A stretch of 64,000 nt of DNA from Finegoldia magna ATCC 53516 (GCF_000159695.1 NZ_CM000955.1:198501-262500), one strand, 5' to 3'. Positions 32,446 through 40,960 are shown, counted from the first letter of the stretch. Translations and numbers: made by a program. The notes: a model not told the origin generated them from the letters alone.

Positions 32446-32570
32446 AAAATTAGGTTACAAATATCTGAACTTTCAGATTTTAGTAATAAAAGTATATTTT
32501 TTAAAAATCAAAAAAATATCAGCTCACAACCTATCAGGAGGAGCTGATACACAAAACTTTTCACATACCC

Positions 32571-32578
32571 AACACATC
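32571..32578 (+). repeat. IS256 target-site duplication, right
   Basis: AACACATC, identical to the left copy at 30992-30999. Confidence 0.85.
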
Positions 32579-32590
32579 ATCAAATCACAC

Positions 32591-32635
32591 AAAGCAGAAA
32601 ACGACAATTGCCCGAATATCTAGCTTACGAAAATA
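32591..32635 (+). repeat. 45-bp direct repeat, copy 2
   Basis: Second copy of the unit at 30647-30691, one mismatch. Removing the IS256 element leaves the two copies about 365 bp apart with the phd gene between. Confidence 0.85.
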
Positions 32636-32638
32636 AAT

Positions 32639-32728
32639 AAATCCTAAGCTCATGAACCTAAAATCTCAAGTGCGAGCTCCGCTCTGGCACGAGTGAGATT
32701 TCTTAACGGTTCATTTCGCTTGGATTTA
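32639..32728. repeat. Palindromic element, 90 bp, single copy
   Basis: AAATCC, AAGC, ATGAACC and AATCTCA on the left pair in nested order with TGAGATT, GGTTCAT, GCTT and GGATTT on the right, around a GC-rich loop (GCGAGCTCCGC). It shares the nested-arm design of the other palindromic families but not their sequence. Confidence 0.65.
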
Positions 32729-32882
32729 TACTTATTTTCTCCAGATGATATTCTACAGCAATTGTAGGAATCTGCTTTTTTTCTCGTTTAGAGATATGTA
32801 AACCTATCGTAATTTTCAAATTCATATCCACGATTTTTAGGGTATTTCATACAAAAACCATAAGTTTATCCGTAATTCCTTT

Positions 32883-33056
32883 AGAATAAAAGGCTTTAAC
32901 TAAGCGAGTCATCTGGAGAAAATTGTGAAAACTCAATCGCAGAAATCCGGCCAAAATTTGACCGCGTAAGCGAAGCGTGCTTCAAATTTTAGGATTTCGA
33001 GATTAGAGTTTTCCAATTTTTGGAAGCCAGACGAAGCGTGTTAAACCTTTTATTCT
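32883..33056. repeat. Palindromic element, family A, copy 1 (174 bp)
   Basis: The ends AGAATAAAAGG and CCTTTTATTCT are perfect inverted repeats. Inward, AACTAAGCGAGTCATCTGG faces CCAGACGAAG..GTT, AAAACTC faces GAGTTTT, and AAATCC..AAAATTTGA faces TCAAATTTT..GGATTT around GCGTAAGCGAAGCGTGC. Located 3' of the fic gene. No ORF. Confidence 0.75.
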
Positions 33057-33120
33057 GGTTTGAAACCAAGTAAATCCTGCAACCAATCGTTTGTAAAAAC
33101 CTACGATCACACAAATTTTC

Positions 33121-33696
33121 CTACTCCTCTATATCCTCAATATCATATCGATCCAAATCCTCATACACATACGACTGTTGAATACCTCGCAAATAAACAC
33201 CCCTGTCATCAACCCTCTTCGTCAAAGCATTCCTCAACAAGTGTTTAATCTCCAAAGAATTCACCGGCGACCTCTCCATAGCACTCAAATAATCAGCCCT
33301 GTCCACCATCACCCAGTCAACACACACATTCAGATTTTTCTTCAACATCAAATCCAGCCAAATCCTAGTCGCACGACCATTCCCTTCCCTGAAAGGATGC
33401 GCCACATTCATCTCCACATACTTCTCAATAATCTCATCAAAAGAACCCTCAGGCATCCTCTCAATAATCGCCAAATTACTCTCTAAATACAACAAATTTG
33501 CAAACCTGAAATTTCCTTTTGACAAATTCACATCACGAGTCTTACCTGCAAAATCAAAAATATCCTGAAACAAAAACCCGTGAATCTCCTGCAAACCCTT
33601 GTAAGTACCAACCTCAAAGTCATTGATCAAACCCTTGTCCCAAAGCTCAATAGCTCTTCTTTTAGACAAAAGCTCCTCATCAATAAAACGACCCAT
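33121..33696 (-). CDS. Fic-family protein
   Basis: This 191-residue protein has the Fic active site HPFREGNGRATRIWLD (catalytic His, anion-binding Gly-Asn-Gly-Arg), preceded by the usual FRFANLLYLE flap region. Fic proteins transfer AMP or other phosphate groups from nucleotides to target proteins and include toxins. The first 60 residues are a helical Fic_N-like cap; I see no clear S/TxxxE[G/N] inhibitory motif. ATG at 33696 is preferred over a TTG one codon earlier; the RBS is weak. The gene is flanked on both sides by family A elements. An inhibitor gene is not obvious; the Phd-like protein 2 kb away is a candidate only by proximity. Confidence 0.88.
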   Translation of the reverse strand: MGRFIDEELLSKRRAIELWDKGLINDFEVGTYKGLQEIHGFLFQDIFDFAGKTRDVNLSKGNFRFANLLYLESNLAIIERMPEGSFDEIIEKYVEMNVAHPFREGNGRATRIWLDLMLKKNLNVCVDWVMVDRADYLSAMERSPVNSLEIKHLLRNALTKRVDDRGVYLRGIQQSYVYEDLDRYDIEDIEE

Positions 33697-33815
33697 CAAA
33701 CACCATCCCTTCTTATAATTATTTTATGTAAATTTCTGCTTAATTTCTAAACGTGTCGAATTTCATACGGTTAAATTTTATTATTGTAAATTACCTTTTA
33801 TCCACAAATTCCTTT

Positions 33816-33892
33816 AGAATAAAAGGCTTTAACTAAGCGAGTCATCTGGAGAAAATTGGAAGCCAGACAAGTGAAGTTAAACCTTTTATTCT
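33816..33892. repeat. Palindromic element, family A, copy 2 (internally deleted, 77 bp)
   Basis: Both terminal repeats and the outer arms (AGTCATCTGGAGAAAATT, GGAAGCCAGAC) are kept, but the central 97 bp including the core hairpin is missing. Confidence 0.75.
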
Positions 33893-34020
33893 GGTTTGAA
33901 ACCAAGTAAATCCTGCAACCAAATTTCTGTCCCTGTCTATCATCACACGAACACTCTGACTCCATCCTACAACATCTCCCCATCATCATAACCTACCTCA
34001 GCACTCCCCATACAAACGAA

Positions 34021-34100
34021 AATTCATTCGAAAAAATCCGTCAAAATCAGGGAGTGAAACTTTAGTCCGCGGACTGATTTAGGATTTTGAGAGTTGAATT
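34021..34100. repeat. Palindromic element, family C, copy 1 (80 bp)
   Basis: AATTCA/TGAATT, AAAATCC/GGATTTT and AAAATCAG/CTGATTT are nested arms around the loop GGAGTGAAACTTTAGTCCGC. Same stem as copy 2 but a different loop. Confidence 0.68.
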
Positions 34101-34142
34101 ATCAACTTTCTCCCCAAATCCCCCAATGAGGTGTGACCCTTT

Positions 34143-34316
34143 AGAATAAAAGGCTTTAACTAAGCGAGTCATCTGGAGAAATTTGTGAAAACTCAATCGC
34201 AGAAATCCGGCCAAAATTTGACCGCGTAAGCGAAGCGTGCTTCAAATTTTAGGATTTCGAGATTAGAGTTTTCCAGTTTTTGGAAGCCAGACAAGTGAAG
34301 TTAAACCTTTTATTCT
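34143..34316. repeat. Palindromic element, family A, copy 3 (174 bp)
   Basis: Complete copy, almost identical to copies 1 and 4. It lies 421 bp before copy 4 and the two form tandem units with the family C elements between. Confidence 0.75.
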
Positions 34317-34442
34317 GCCCAGCGACCAAGTAAATCCTGCAACAAAAAACCTGTCCCTGTCTGCCTAACCACGAACTCTATAACTCCAATCCAGCAACAA
34401 AACCCCATCATAACCTATCCCAGCAACGCCCATACAAACGAA

Positions 34443-34522
34443 AATTCATTCGAAAAAATCCGTCAAAATCAGGAAGCGCAAGCGAAGCTAGCAGACTGAT
34501 TTAGGATTTTGAGAGTTGAATT
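34443..34522. repeat. Palindromic element, family C, copy 2 (80 bp)
   Basis: Same arms as copy 1, loop GAAGCGCAAGCGAAGCTAGC. The loop recalls the GCGAAGC word of families A and B. Confidence 0.68.
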
Positions 34523-34563
34523 ATCAACTTTCTCCCCAAATCCCCCAGAGGTGTGATCCCTTT

Positions 34564-34737
34564 AGAATAAAAGGCTTTAACTAAGCGAGTCATCTGGAGA
34601 AAATTGTGAAAACTCAATCGCAGAAATCCGGCCAAAATTTGACCGCGTAAGCGAAGCGTGCTTCAAATTTTAGGATTTCGAGATTAGAGTTTTCCAGTTT
34701 TTGGAAGCCAGACGAGTGAAGTTAAACCTTTTATTCT
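34564..34737. repeat. Palindromic element, family A, copy 4 (174 bp)
   Basis: Complete copy followed by the common spacer ACCAAGTAAATCCTGCAAC, which also follows copies 1, 2 and 3. Confidence 0.75.
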
Positions 34738-34873
34738 GGTATGAAACCAAGTAAATCCTGCAACCAAACCCTGTCCCTGTCTACCTAACCACGAATTCTC
34801 ACACTAAGCTAACAACCCCTCACTCAAAACCTATCTCCACACGAATTCTCTATCTCTATCTAACAACACCTCA

Positions 34874-35608
34874 CTACTTCCTATACTCATACCTCAACAC
34901 GCCCTCTTTCCCTGGTTCTAGTTCCTCAACAACCTTCCCTTGGAAAAACACATACGCGCCACCCTTCGCCCTGTCATCCTCATCCACAAACGAATTCACA
35001 AACAACACCGGCATCGGCACAAGCTGCGATTGGTTCCTGTAGTCCTCAAACTCATTCTTATACCAGTCAAGCACCGAAAAATCCACAAACACCGGCCACA
35101 ACAAAACATCAGAGTCAATCATAGAAATATAAGTATACAAATCCTCATCCCAGAAGTCCCCGCAAATCAACGTCGAAAAACTCACGCCATCCATCTTGTA
35201 CAAATACAACTTATCGCCTTCCCTGTAATCGCTACACGCATTAGGCTCCTTCCAACCAGGACTCATTCTCCTGTAATTGTTGATAATCTCGCCACGTTTC
35301 GTCACAGTCATCTGCGAAGAATAAAAAGCGCCATGATCATTCTCAATATATCCGAACGAAATCGCAATCTCATTCTCCCTCGCAATTCTGCGAATCTCCG
35401 CAATCTCATTCGAATTTTGCGTCACAGGAACACCGACATCATCCTTGTACACAAAACTCAAACACTCAAACCCTTGCAGAAAACTCTCCCCAAATACGCA
35501 CATATCAGCTCCATTTGCCGACTCAACGCTTGCATATTTCTCAATCTGCTTCAAATTAAATTCCTTATCATTCAAACGCTGCTCCACAGCACACAAACTA
35601 ATCTTCAT
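34874..35608 (-). CDS. Carbon-nitrogen hydrolase (nitrilase superfamily)
   Basis: This 244-residue protein has the nitrilase-superfamily triad: Glu in MCVFGESFLQGF, Lys in GEIINNYRRMSPGWKEPN region (one residue variation from the usual KxHL), and Cys in STLICGDFWDEDLY. The superfamily cleaves or forms amide bonds. The lysine motif is less canonical than usual (the family has RKxHLF), so substrate and even activity are uncertain. Its ATG shares a base with the stop of the GNAT gene (TAATG), so the two are translated together. The composition is more GC-rich than neighbouring genes. Confidence 0.8.
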   Translation of the reverse strand: MKISLCAVEQRLNDKEFNLKQIEKYASVESANGADMCVFGESFLQGFECLSFVYKDDVGVPVTQNSNEIAEIRRIARENEIAISFGYIENDHGAFYSSQMTVTKRGEIINNYRRMSPGWKEPNACSDYREGDKLYLYKMDGVSFSTLICGDFWDEDLYTYISMIDSDVLLWPVFVDFSVLDWYKNEFEDYRNQSQLVPMPVLFVNSFVDEDDRAKGGAYVFFQGKVVEELEPGKEGVLRYEYRK

Positions 35609-36111
35609 TACTCAAAAAACTCCCTCGCATAACTCAACTCACCACGAGTCTTGAAACCATCCTCGCATCTCGCCATGAAATAATCATCCTCCACATAAAA
35701 AGGACACAAAATCCCGTAGTCCCTCGCTCTCGTGAAACCAAACCTCGTGAACACATCAGGCTCACCCATCACGCAGATAAATTTCACCCCGCGACTCATA
35801 ACATCATCGACAGCACTTCCCACAAGCAAATCCACATTATCATCACTCAAATGCTCATCGTCAATGTAGAAAATCGACAGCAACAACCCTTCGAACTTCC
35901 TCACACGACCCCTCGTGAACATCACAAGCCCACAAATCGCATCGCCATCTTCCAACACAAACGTACAATCCTCACAAAAACTCTCCGATTTCACAATGTC
36001 CTCGAACAACTTCGCATCACTCTTCTCAGAAAAACTATACTTCATATTAGAATCTCTCAACAAATCACAACAACTGTCGTAATCATCCGCATTATATAAT
36101 CTATATCTCAT
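35608..36111 (-). CDS. GNAT-like N-acetyltransferase
   Basis: This 167-residue protein fits the YhbS-like GNAT fold: N-terminal YRLYNADDYDSCCDLLRDS, a central strand pair DGDAICGLVMFTRGRV, and the late GEPDVFTRFGFTRARDYGI, where a conserved Phe-x-Arg-Phe-Gly-Phe block closes the acetyl-CoA site. The pyrophosphate loop is not clear. It precedes and overlaps the nitrilase-like gene, suggesting one modifies or releases a product handled by the other. Substrate unknown. Confidence 0.75.
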   Translation of the reverse strand: MRYRLYNADDYDSCCDLLRDSNMKYSFSEKSDAKLFEDIVKSESFCEDCTFVLEDGDAICGLVMFTRGRVRKFEGLLLSIFYIDDEHLSDDNVDLLVGSAVDDVMSRGVKFICVMGEPDVFTRFGFTRARDYGILCPFYVEDDYFMARCEDGFKTRGELSYAREFFE

Positions 36112-36263
36112 AAATCCCTCTTTTTCATCATTCGTTACATCAATTATATCCTAATTCACACACATTTACCATTTCTATCATCACATCACCCACCAACCAC
36201 ACACTCATAAAATAACCACATTTAAAGATTACAATTGCATTAATACAAATCAAGGAGGAATCA

Positions 36264-36905
36264 ATGCAACAAACTAAAAAAAGATACACAATAGGCGAAG
36301 AAATCTTCAACTCCGTCACACATGGAGTGGGAGTTCTAATAGCAATAGCGTTCATGGTACTATTAATCATAAAATCACAAGGTAACCCTCCACTCATAAT
36401 TGCAAACATAATCTACGGAGTAAGCCTAATGCTGATGTTCCTATTCTCCACACTATATCACGCCATCACCAACACCAAAGCAAAAAAAGTCCTCAGATAT
36501 TTCGACCACTCCGCAATATTCATCTGCATAGCTGGAACATTCACACCAATAATAGTTAGAGTGTTACAAGGCGCACAAAGAGTAGGATTCTTAGTAGCCA
36601 TTTGGCTTATAGCACTAGTAGGAATAATCCTTAAAATCACAATATTCAGGAAAAATCTCCAAGAAAAATACAAAAAGCAATCACTCATACTTTACGTAGT
36701 AATGGGATGGATGTCTGTATTACTTATGAAAAATGTCATCCAAATCTCTGGAATTCTTTCATTCATACTTATATTGTCGGGAGGAATACTCTATTCCATC
36801 GGCGTGTACTTCTACGCTAAAAAAAGAAAATACTTCCATTCAATATGGCACATATTCATAATACTAGCATCAGTAGCACAGTTTTTCGGAATATATTTCG
36901 GATAA
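36264..36905 (+). CDS. Hemolysin III family protein (PAQR)
   Basis: This 213-residue membrane protein has seven predicted helices. The family signatures are EEIFNSVTHGVGVLIA near the N-terminus, FSTLYHAI, YFDHSAIFICIAGTFTPI and the final HSIWHIFIIL; these histidines and Ser/Asp form a metal site like that of PAQR hydrolases. Bacterial members are called hemolysin III, but most act in lipid or membrane homeostasis. AAGGAGGAA precedes the ATG and a terminator follows. Monocistronic. Confidence 0.92.
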   Translation: MQQTKKRYTIGEEIFNSVTHGVGVLIAIAFMVLLIIKSQGNPPLIIANIIYGVSLMLMFLFSTLYHAITNTKAKKVLRYFDHSAIFICIAGTFTPIIVRVLQGAQRVGFLVAIWLIALVGIILKITIFRKNLQEKYKKQSLILYVVMGWMSVLLMKNVIQISGILSFILILSGGILYSIGVYFYAKKRKYFHSIWHIFIILASVAQFFGIYFG

Positions 36906-36926
36906 AAAAGTAAATAGATATAAATT

Positions 36927-36960
36927 AAAAACGACTAACTCGTAAGAGAAAGTCGTTTTT
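36927..36960 (+). terminator. Terminator of the hemolysin III gene
   Basis: AAAAACGACT and AGTCGTTTTT form a 10-bp stem with a T-run. Symmetric, so it may also serve the opposite strand gene at 37011-38147. Confidence 0.85.
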
Positions 36961-37010
36961 GTGTATTTTGCACAGTAATATCAAATAAATCAAATCTCTA
37001 TTAATATACC

Positions 37011-38147
37011 TTAATTTTCCTGATCGTCTTTTTGCAAACTTAATGCATTAATTATAAGTGTTTTAAATTCATCATATTTTGCTTCGTTTGTTGATATTTT
37101 TTTATTATTTTTATATATGTCATTTTTCGTTATTTCAGAAAAGTTGTCATTATCTAAATGTCTAAGTGTATAGAAATACTCCTTGTGTAATTCTTTAATT
37201 ATATTGTCAATAGCAATATTAATAGCTTTATCTTCTTTGACAGAATCACCTTTATCTTCTTTGACAGAATCATCTTTATCTTTTTCAAAAAAATCTTTTC
37301 TAAGCACATTTTCTATTGATGGTCTCCAAGCTTGGTTGAATCTTCTAAATATGAACACTGGTTTAACTTTACCTTTAGGATTATTAATATATTCCAAAAT
37401 TTTCCATATTATTATCCTTGCACTTAGCATACTTACTTTTGAAGTTGATTTTACCAAGCAATTAGCAAATCTATTTTCATAATCCTTCGTAGTCTTTCTA
37501 GCAAAATTTGGGCTACTGCTTCTAAAAGGAAAAGCTTCTAAATTAACTATTTTCTTTGATATTTCTTTATAATATATTGAATTTTCATTATTTTCTACAT
37601 TTTCAGAATCATTAATAATTTTTAATAATCCATTAAGATATTTATCTGTATAATATCCTGGTTTTTCAAGTCCATTTTTTTCTAATTCCTTATACAAGAT
37701 TCCTCCTTTAGAACTTGAATTGAAAATATATTTTTTTATGTCCTTATTGTTTTTCATCTGAACAGCTTCGCACATTGCAACTTTAACATCTATATTTGGA
37801 TTCACCAGACACAAGAACACTGTTCCATTTTCGACATCTCCTCTAACATGACTAGGTATCCCATAATCAATACTTGCTGCCCTTCCATTTTTATCCTTTA
37901 ATTCCTTATATAAACCATTATCTATCTTTAGCCATGAAAACTCCTTATCATCATTCTTCAAAGCTGCAAAGAAATCGTCTAATAAATCATCAAAGTCTTT
38001 ACCTTTCCATGGATTATATTTTCTTAGAAATTCATCAATTGTTTCTACTTTATCCTTTTTTTCCTTATAACTTTCTACCAACTTTTCCAATGCTCTTGTC
38101 TCTTCCAATTCTTTTGACTTTTTCAATTCTTCAGACTTTTTAGTCAT
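37011..38147 (-). CDS. Hypothetical protein, 378 residues
   Basis: I do not recognise this protein. A charged coiled-coil-like N-terminus (about 45 residues of Lys and Glu) leads to a globular domain. The strand NGTVFLCLVNPNIDV followed later by VNLEAFPFRSSSPNFA recalls the NPG and FPY motifs of uracil-glycosylase-fold proteins, but this is a weak resemblance. A duplicated DSVKEDKG/DSVKEDKA unit lies near residue 300. GGAGGTG precedes the ATG. Its AT-rich, Asn/Lys-rich composition differs from the GC-richer sortase genes beside it, which suggests separate acquisition. Confidence 0.7.
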   Translation of the reverse strand: MTKKSEELKKSKELEETRALEKLVESYKEKKDKVETIDEFLRKYNPWKGKDFDDLLDDFFAALKNDDKEFSWLKIDNGLYKELKDKNGRAASIDYGIPSHVRGDVENGTVFLCLVNPNIDVKVAMCEAVQMKNNKDIKKYIFNSSSKGGILYKELEKNGLEKPGYYTDKYLNGLLKIINDSENVENNENSIYYKEISKKIVNLEAFPFRSSSPNFARKTTKDYENRFANCLVKSTSKVSMLSARIIIWKILEYINNPKGKVKPVFIFRRFNQAWRPSIENVLRKDFFEKDKDDSVKEDKGDSVKEDKAINIAIDNIIKELHKEYFYTLRHLDNDNFSEITKNDIYKNNKKISTNEAKYDEFKTLIINALSLQKDDQEN

Positions 38148-38244
38148 AACTGCACCTCCACAAACTATTCGGTTAAAATCTTTACAACTTATATATACCC
38201 AATTCTAAAATATAATCATATATCCCCACTTCAGCTCAAACAAA

Positions 38245-38282
38245 AAGGGTAGCTCAATAGAAAATCTATTGCACTACCCTTT
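38245..38282 (-). terminator. Terminator of the pilus-sortase operon
   Basis: AAAGGGTAG with CTACCCTTT, extended by an inner CAATAG/CTATTG pair, then TTTTTG on the minus strand. It closes the transcription unit directly after the third sortase gene. Confidence 0.88.
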
Positions 38283-38285
38283 ATT

Positions 38286-39137
38286 TTATTTCCTGTGTCT
38301 TCTAATATCCAACACAAACTTTCTAATATTCACAATCAACACAATCCACGCTACGATTGTAAACGCCAAAAAAACATAATCCACAGTCTTTGATGACGAA
38401 TCTGCCTTCACGTTCAATTGTGATGCCTTCTCATTATTCGTAGCATCAGCCGTACTTTTCGAAGAATGATCATCAACCCTCACGCAGTTAATCAAAATCC
38501 TTCTAGTAAACGGAGGATACATCGGATCACACGACAATATCGTCAGCATATCCTTGTCTTCCACAGGCTTCAACCTATCCCAATCTGACGGACTGATGTA
38601 CTCTCTTCCGACAACCTTGTACGTCAACGTCTTCCCATGATGATGCACATACACCACATCATTCGAATACAATTGACCCACCTTCAATAGCATAATATCT
38701 CCGTACCAACCCCTGTGGCCCGCAAGCACACTACGCCTGCCCTTACCACCCACAGGAATCGAAGTACCGTCAAGCTGACCGACACCCTTCGCCAAATGAT
38801 TGTAGCTCGCACCCAAATAGATAGGCTTCTTGAAATTAATCTTCGGAATCTCCAAATACCCGAAAATCCCATTCTCATCAATCACCTTGCTACTTTCAAG
38901 CTCAATATCCTCCGAATTAAAAGGATCCATGAGTCCTGTTTCATCCACATTCACATTCGAATTATATTTTTCGATTCTTTCGGAAAGCTCAGTTGACATC
39001 TCACCTTGTGCCCTCAAAAAATCATCCATCTTTTTATCTTGTGAGAAAATCTTGTACGACAAATTGCTCAAACAAAACGTCAACAACCCAATCCCCACAA
39101 ACAAAATCACATAACCAAACTTCCTACTTGATCTCAT
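38286..39137 (-). CDS. Class C sortase, third of three
   Basis: This 283-residue transpeptidase links pilin subunits. It has an N-terminal membrane segment, an Asp-Pro-Phe lid motif (LMDPFNSED), the catalytic His in VLAGHRGW, Cys in TILSCDPMYPP and Arg in TRRILINC, then a C-terminal membrane helix. It differs from the two others around the active site (SCDPMYPPFTRR rather than TCTPxMINSHR), so its substrate probably differs too. Its start overlaps the preceding sortase by 14 bp. Confidence 0.9.
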   Translation of the reverse strand: MRSSRKFGYVILFVGIGLLTFCLSNLSYKIFSQDKKMDDFLRAQGEMSTELSERIEKYNSNVNVDETGLMDPFNSEDIELESSKVIDENGIFGYLEIPKINFKKPIYLGASYNHLAKGVGQLDGTSIPVGGKGRRSVLAGHRGWYGDIMLLKVGQLYSNDVVYVHHHGKTLTYKVVGREYISPSDWDRLKPVEDKDMLTILSCDPMYPPFTRRILINCVRVDDHSSKSTADATNNEKASQLNVKADSSSKTVDYVFLAFTIVAWIVLIVNIRKFVLDIRRHRK

Positions 39138-39963
39138 TATTCTTCTTCCTTCTTCTTTGCCTAATATAATACCACAACAAAATCGCTATAATAATCAGTG
39201 AAATAATCAAATAAATCTTGTACTTACCAGTCACTTGACTCACCAAATCCTTCTCCACAGCAGCAGGATTGTATTCAGTACGCTCAGCACGCACCAACAA
39301 CCTGTGCGAATTAATCATATACGGAGTACAAGTCAATAACGTACAATAATCCTTGCCCTCCACAACCAAAACCTTGTCAAAATCGCTCGGCTCCACAACA
39401 AAAACGTCGATAACCTTGTACGCCAACACCTCTTTTATATTGTGAATGTAGAACACATCGCCCTTCTTCATTTTGTTCAAATCAGTAAACAGCTTCGCAG
39501 TAGGAAGACCCCTGTGAGCAGTCAATACAGTATGAGTACCCTTGCCACCAACAGGAAGGGAAGTCCCCTCCAAGTGACCAACACCCTTTTGCAAAACCTC
39601 CTCACTCGTACCAGCATAAATCGGCAAATCCTGATTAATCTTTGGAATCTCAACGTGACCGATCTTTTCCTTCACCTCGAGCATTCTCGCATACTCGCTA
39701 ATCGCATTCTTCTTTTCCTTCTCAGAATAAGGATCCGCAAGCTTACTAGGATCCAAAGTCTTGTTGTAAATCTGAGCGAGCCTAATCCTCCTGTCAATCT
39801 CCTTCTTGTCAATCTTCTTGGCCGTAGTATCAAAATCGTGCACCGCACTATTAGCCTCAATCCTGTAGTACAACCTCGAAATCAAAGGATACATCGCCAC
39901 AGCAAACCCCACCAAGAAAATCAACACATACTTCAAATTTTCCTTTAACTTAGACTTCTTCAT
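39124..39963 (-). CDS. Class C sortase, second of three
   Basis: This 279-residue class C sortase has N- and C-terminal membrane helices, the lid DPY in KLADPYSEK, catalytic His in VLTAHRGLP, Cys in CTLLTCTPYMINS and Arg in SHRLLVRAER. It is close to the first sortase (same EVKEKIGHVEIPKINQDLP block), which points to tandem duplication. Overlaps of 14 bp on both sides couple translation of all three. Confidence 0.92.
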   Translation of the reverse strand: MKKSKLKENLKYVLIFLVGFAVAMYPLISRLYYRIEANSAVHDFDTTAKKIDKKEIDRRIRLAQIYNKTLDPSKLADPYSEKEKKNAISEYARMLEVKEKIGHVEIPKINQDLPIYAGTSEEVLQKGVGHLEGTSLPVGGKGTHTVLTAHRGLPTAKLFTDLNKMKKGDVFYIHNIKEVLAYKVIDVFVVEPSDFDKVLVVEGKDYCTLLTCTPYMINSHRLLVRAERTEYNPAAVEKDLVSQVTGKYKIYLIISLIIIAILLWYYIRQRRRKKNNEIK

Positions 39964-40834
39964 GCTTATCCTCTACATCAAGTTCTTTCAACTTTTTCTT
40001 CGCCTTACGTTGACGATAAATCAAATACAACAAAATAGCGATAATAACCAAAGAAACATAGAACAAATACCTGTAAATATAACTTGCCTTGTTATCAGCA
40101 ATCAACGCCTCATCCACAGCCGGAACATAAGGAACCCTGTGACCCCTAACCAAAAGCCTGTGCGAATTAATCATAATAGGAGTACAAGTAAGTAACGTAC
40201 AATAATCATGCCCCTTCACAATCAGCAAATCGTTAAAATTCGACGGCTCCACAATCTTAATCTGATCCACCTGATAAGCCAACGTCCCGAAAACATTGTG
40301 AACATAGAACTTATCGCCAATCTTCATCATCTTCAAATCAGTAAACAACTTCGCCGTAGGAAGTCCACTGTGAGCAGTCAACACCGCATGAGTATTGTTC
40401 CCACCAATAGGAAGAGAAGTCCCCTCCAAGTGACCAATCCCAATCTGCAACACATCCTCGCTCGTACCAGCATACATCGGCAAATCCTGATTAATCTTCG
40501 GAATCTCCACGTGACCAATCTTCTCCTTCACCTCGAGCATTCTCGCATAAGCCTTCCTGCCCTCTTCTTGGTTCTTCTTATCATAAGGATCCTTGCTCAC
40601 CACATTATTCAACGAATCATTGTAGCCCTTAGCCAAAGCCAACCTCTTGTCCAATTCCTCCTTCGACAAACCCTTCACAGCCTTGTCGAACTCCTTTACT
40701 TGATTAGTGGAATCCACCCTATAATACAACCTAGAAATCACAGGATACATCATCACACCAAATCCCAATAAAAATATTAAAATAAACACAAAATTATGCT
40801 TAATCTTCTTCCACATTACAATTACCTTTCTCAA
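39950..40834 (-). CDS. Class C sortase, first of three
   Basis: This 294-residue class C sortase has lid DPY (VSKDPYDKK), His in VLTAHSGLP, Cys in CTLLTCTPIMINS and Arg in SHRLLVRGHR. It likely forms the lysine-threonine bonds of the pilus shaft together with the second copy. It starts about 160 bp after the minor pilin gene; AAAGGT precedes the ATG region. A candidate start two to four codons later cannot be excluded. Confidence 0.9.
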   Translation of the reverse strand: MRKVIVMWKKIKHNFVFILIFLLGFGVMMYPVISRLYYRVDSTNQVKEFDKAVKGLSKEELDKRLALAKGYNDSLNNVVSKDPYDKKNQEEGRKAYARMLEVKEKIGHVEIPKINQDLPMYAGTSEDVLQIGIGHLEGTSLPIGGNNTHAVLTAHSGLPTAKLFTDLKMMKIGDKFYVHNVFGTLAYQVDQIKIVEPSNFNDLLIVKGHDYCTLLTCTPIMINSHRLLVRGHRVPYVPAVDEALIADNKASYIYRYLFYVSLVIIAILLYLIYRQRKAKKKLKELDVEDKHEEV

Positions 40835-40904
40835 ATACCGGTTTCTAAGTCAATTATACCTTAAAAAAATAAAATCGAAAAACATTTGATAACGAACATA
40901 ACCA

Positions 40905-40960
40905 AACCCTCACACCAATAACACATCTCACAAAATCGTAGACCACCTAGCATGAGGGTT
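40905..40960 (-). terminator. Hairpin between the second pilin and sortase genes
   Basis: AACCCTCA and TGAGGGTT form an 8-bp stem over a 40-nt loop, with a T-rich tail on the plus side. It may reduce sortase expression relative to pilin. Confidence 0.45.

Larger units (their letters stand above)
31000..32570 (+). mobile_element. Complete IS256-family insertion sequence, 1571 bp
   Basis: Ends GAGACTGTGAAA and the inverse of TTTTCACATACCC are imperfect inverted repeats of about 40 bp. They share GTGAAA, TTTGTGTAT and TCCTCCTGATA. An 8-bp duplication AACACATC flanks the element. One intact Mutator-type transposase gene lies inside. About 290 bp of non-coding sequence separates the transposase stop from the right repeat, which is long for the family. 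Confidence 0.9.

Noticed and set aside
33121..33696. Fic protein and Phd antitoxin as a phd-doc pair
   Set aside because: They are on opposite strands, 2 kb apart and separated by an IS, and the Fic protein is longer than Doc. Pairing remains only a possibility.
32883..34737. Regular repeats that might be a CRISPR array
   Set aside because: Units are 80-174 bp palindromes with repeated, not unique, spacers and no cas genes nearby.
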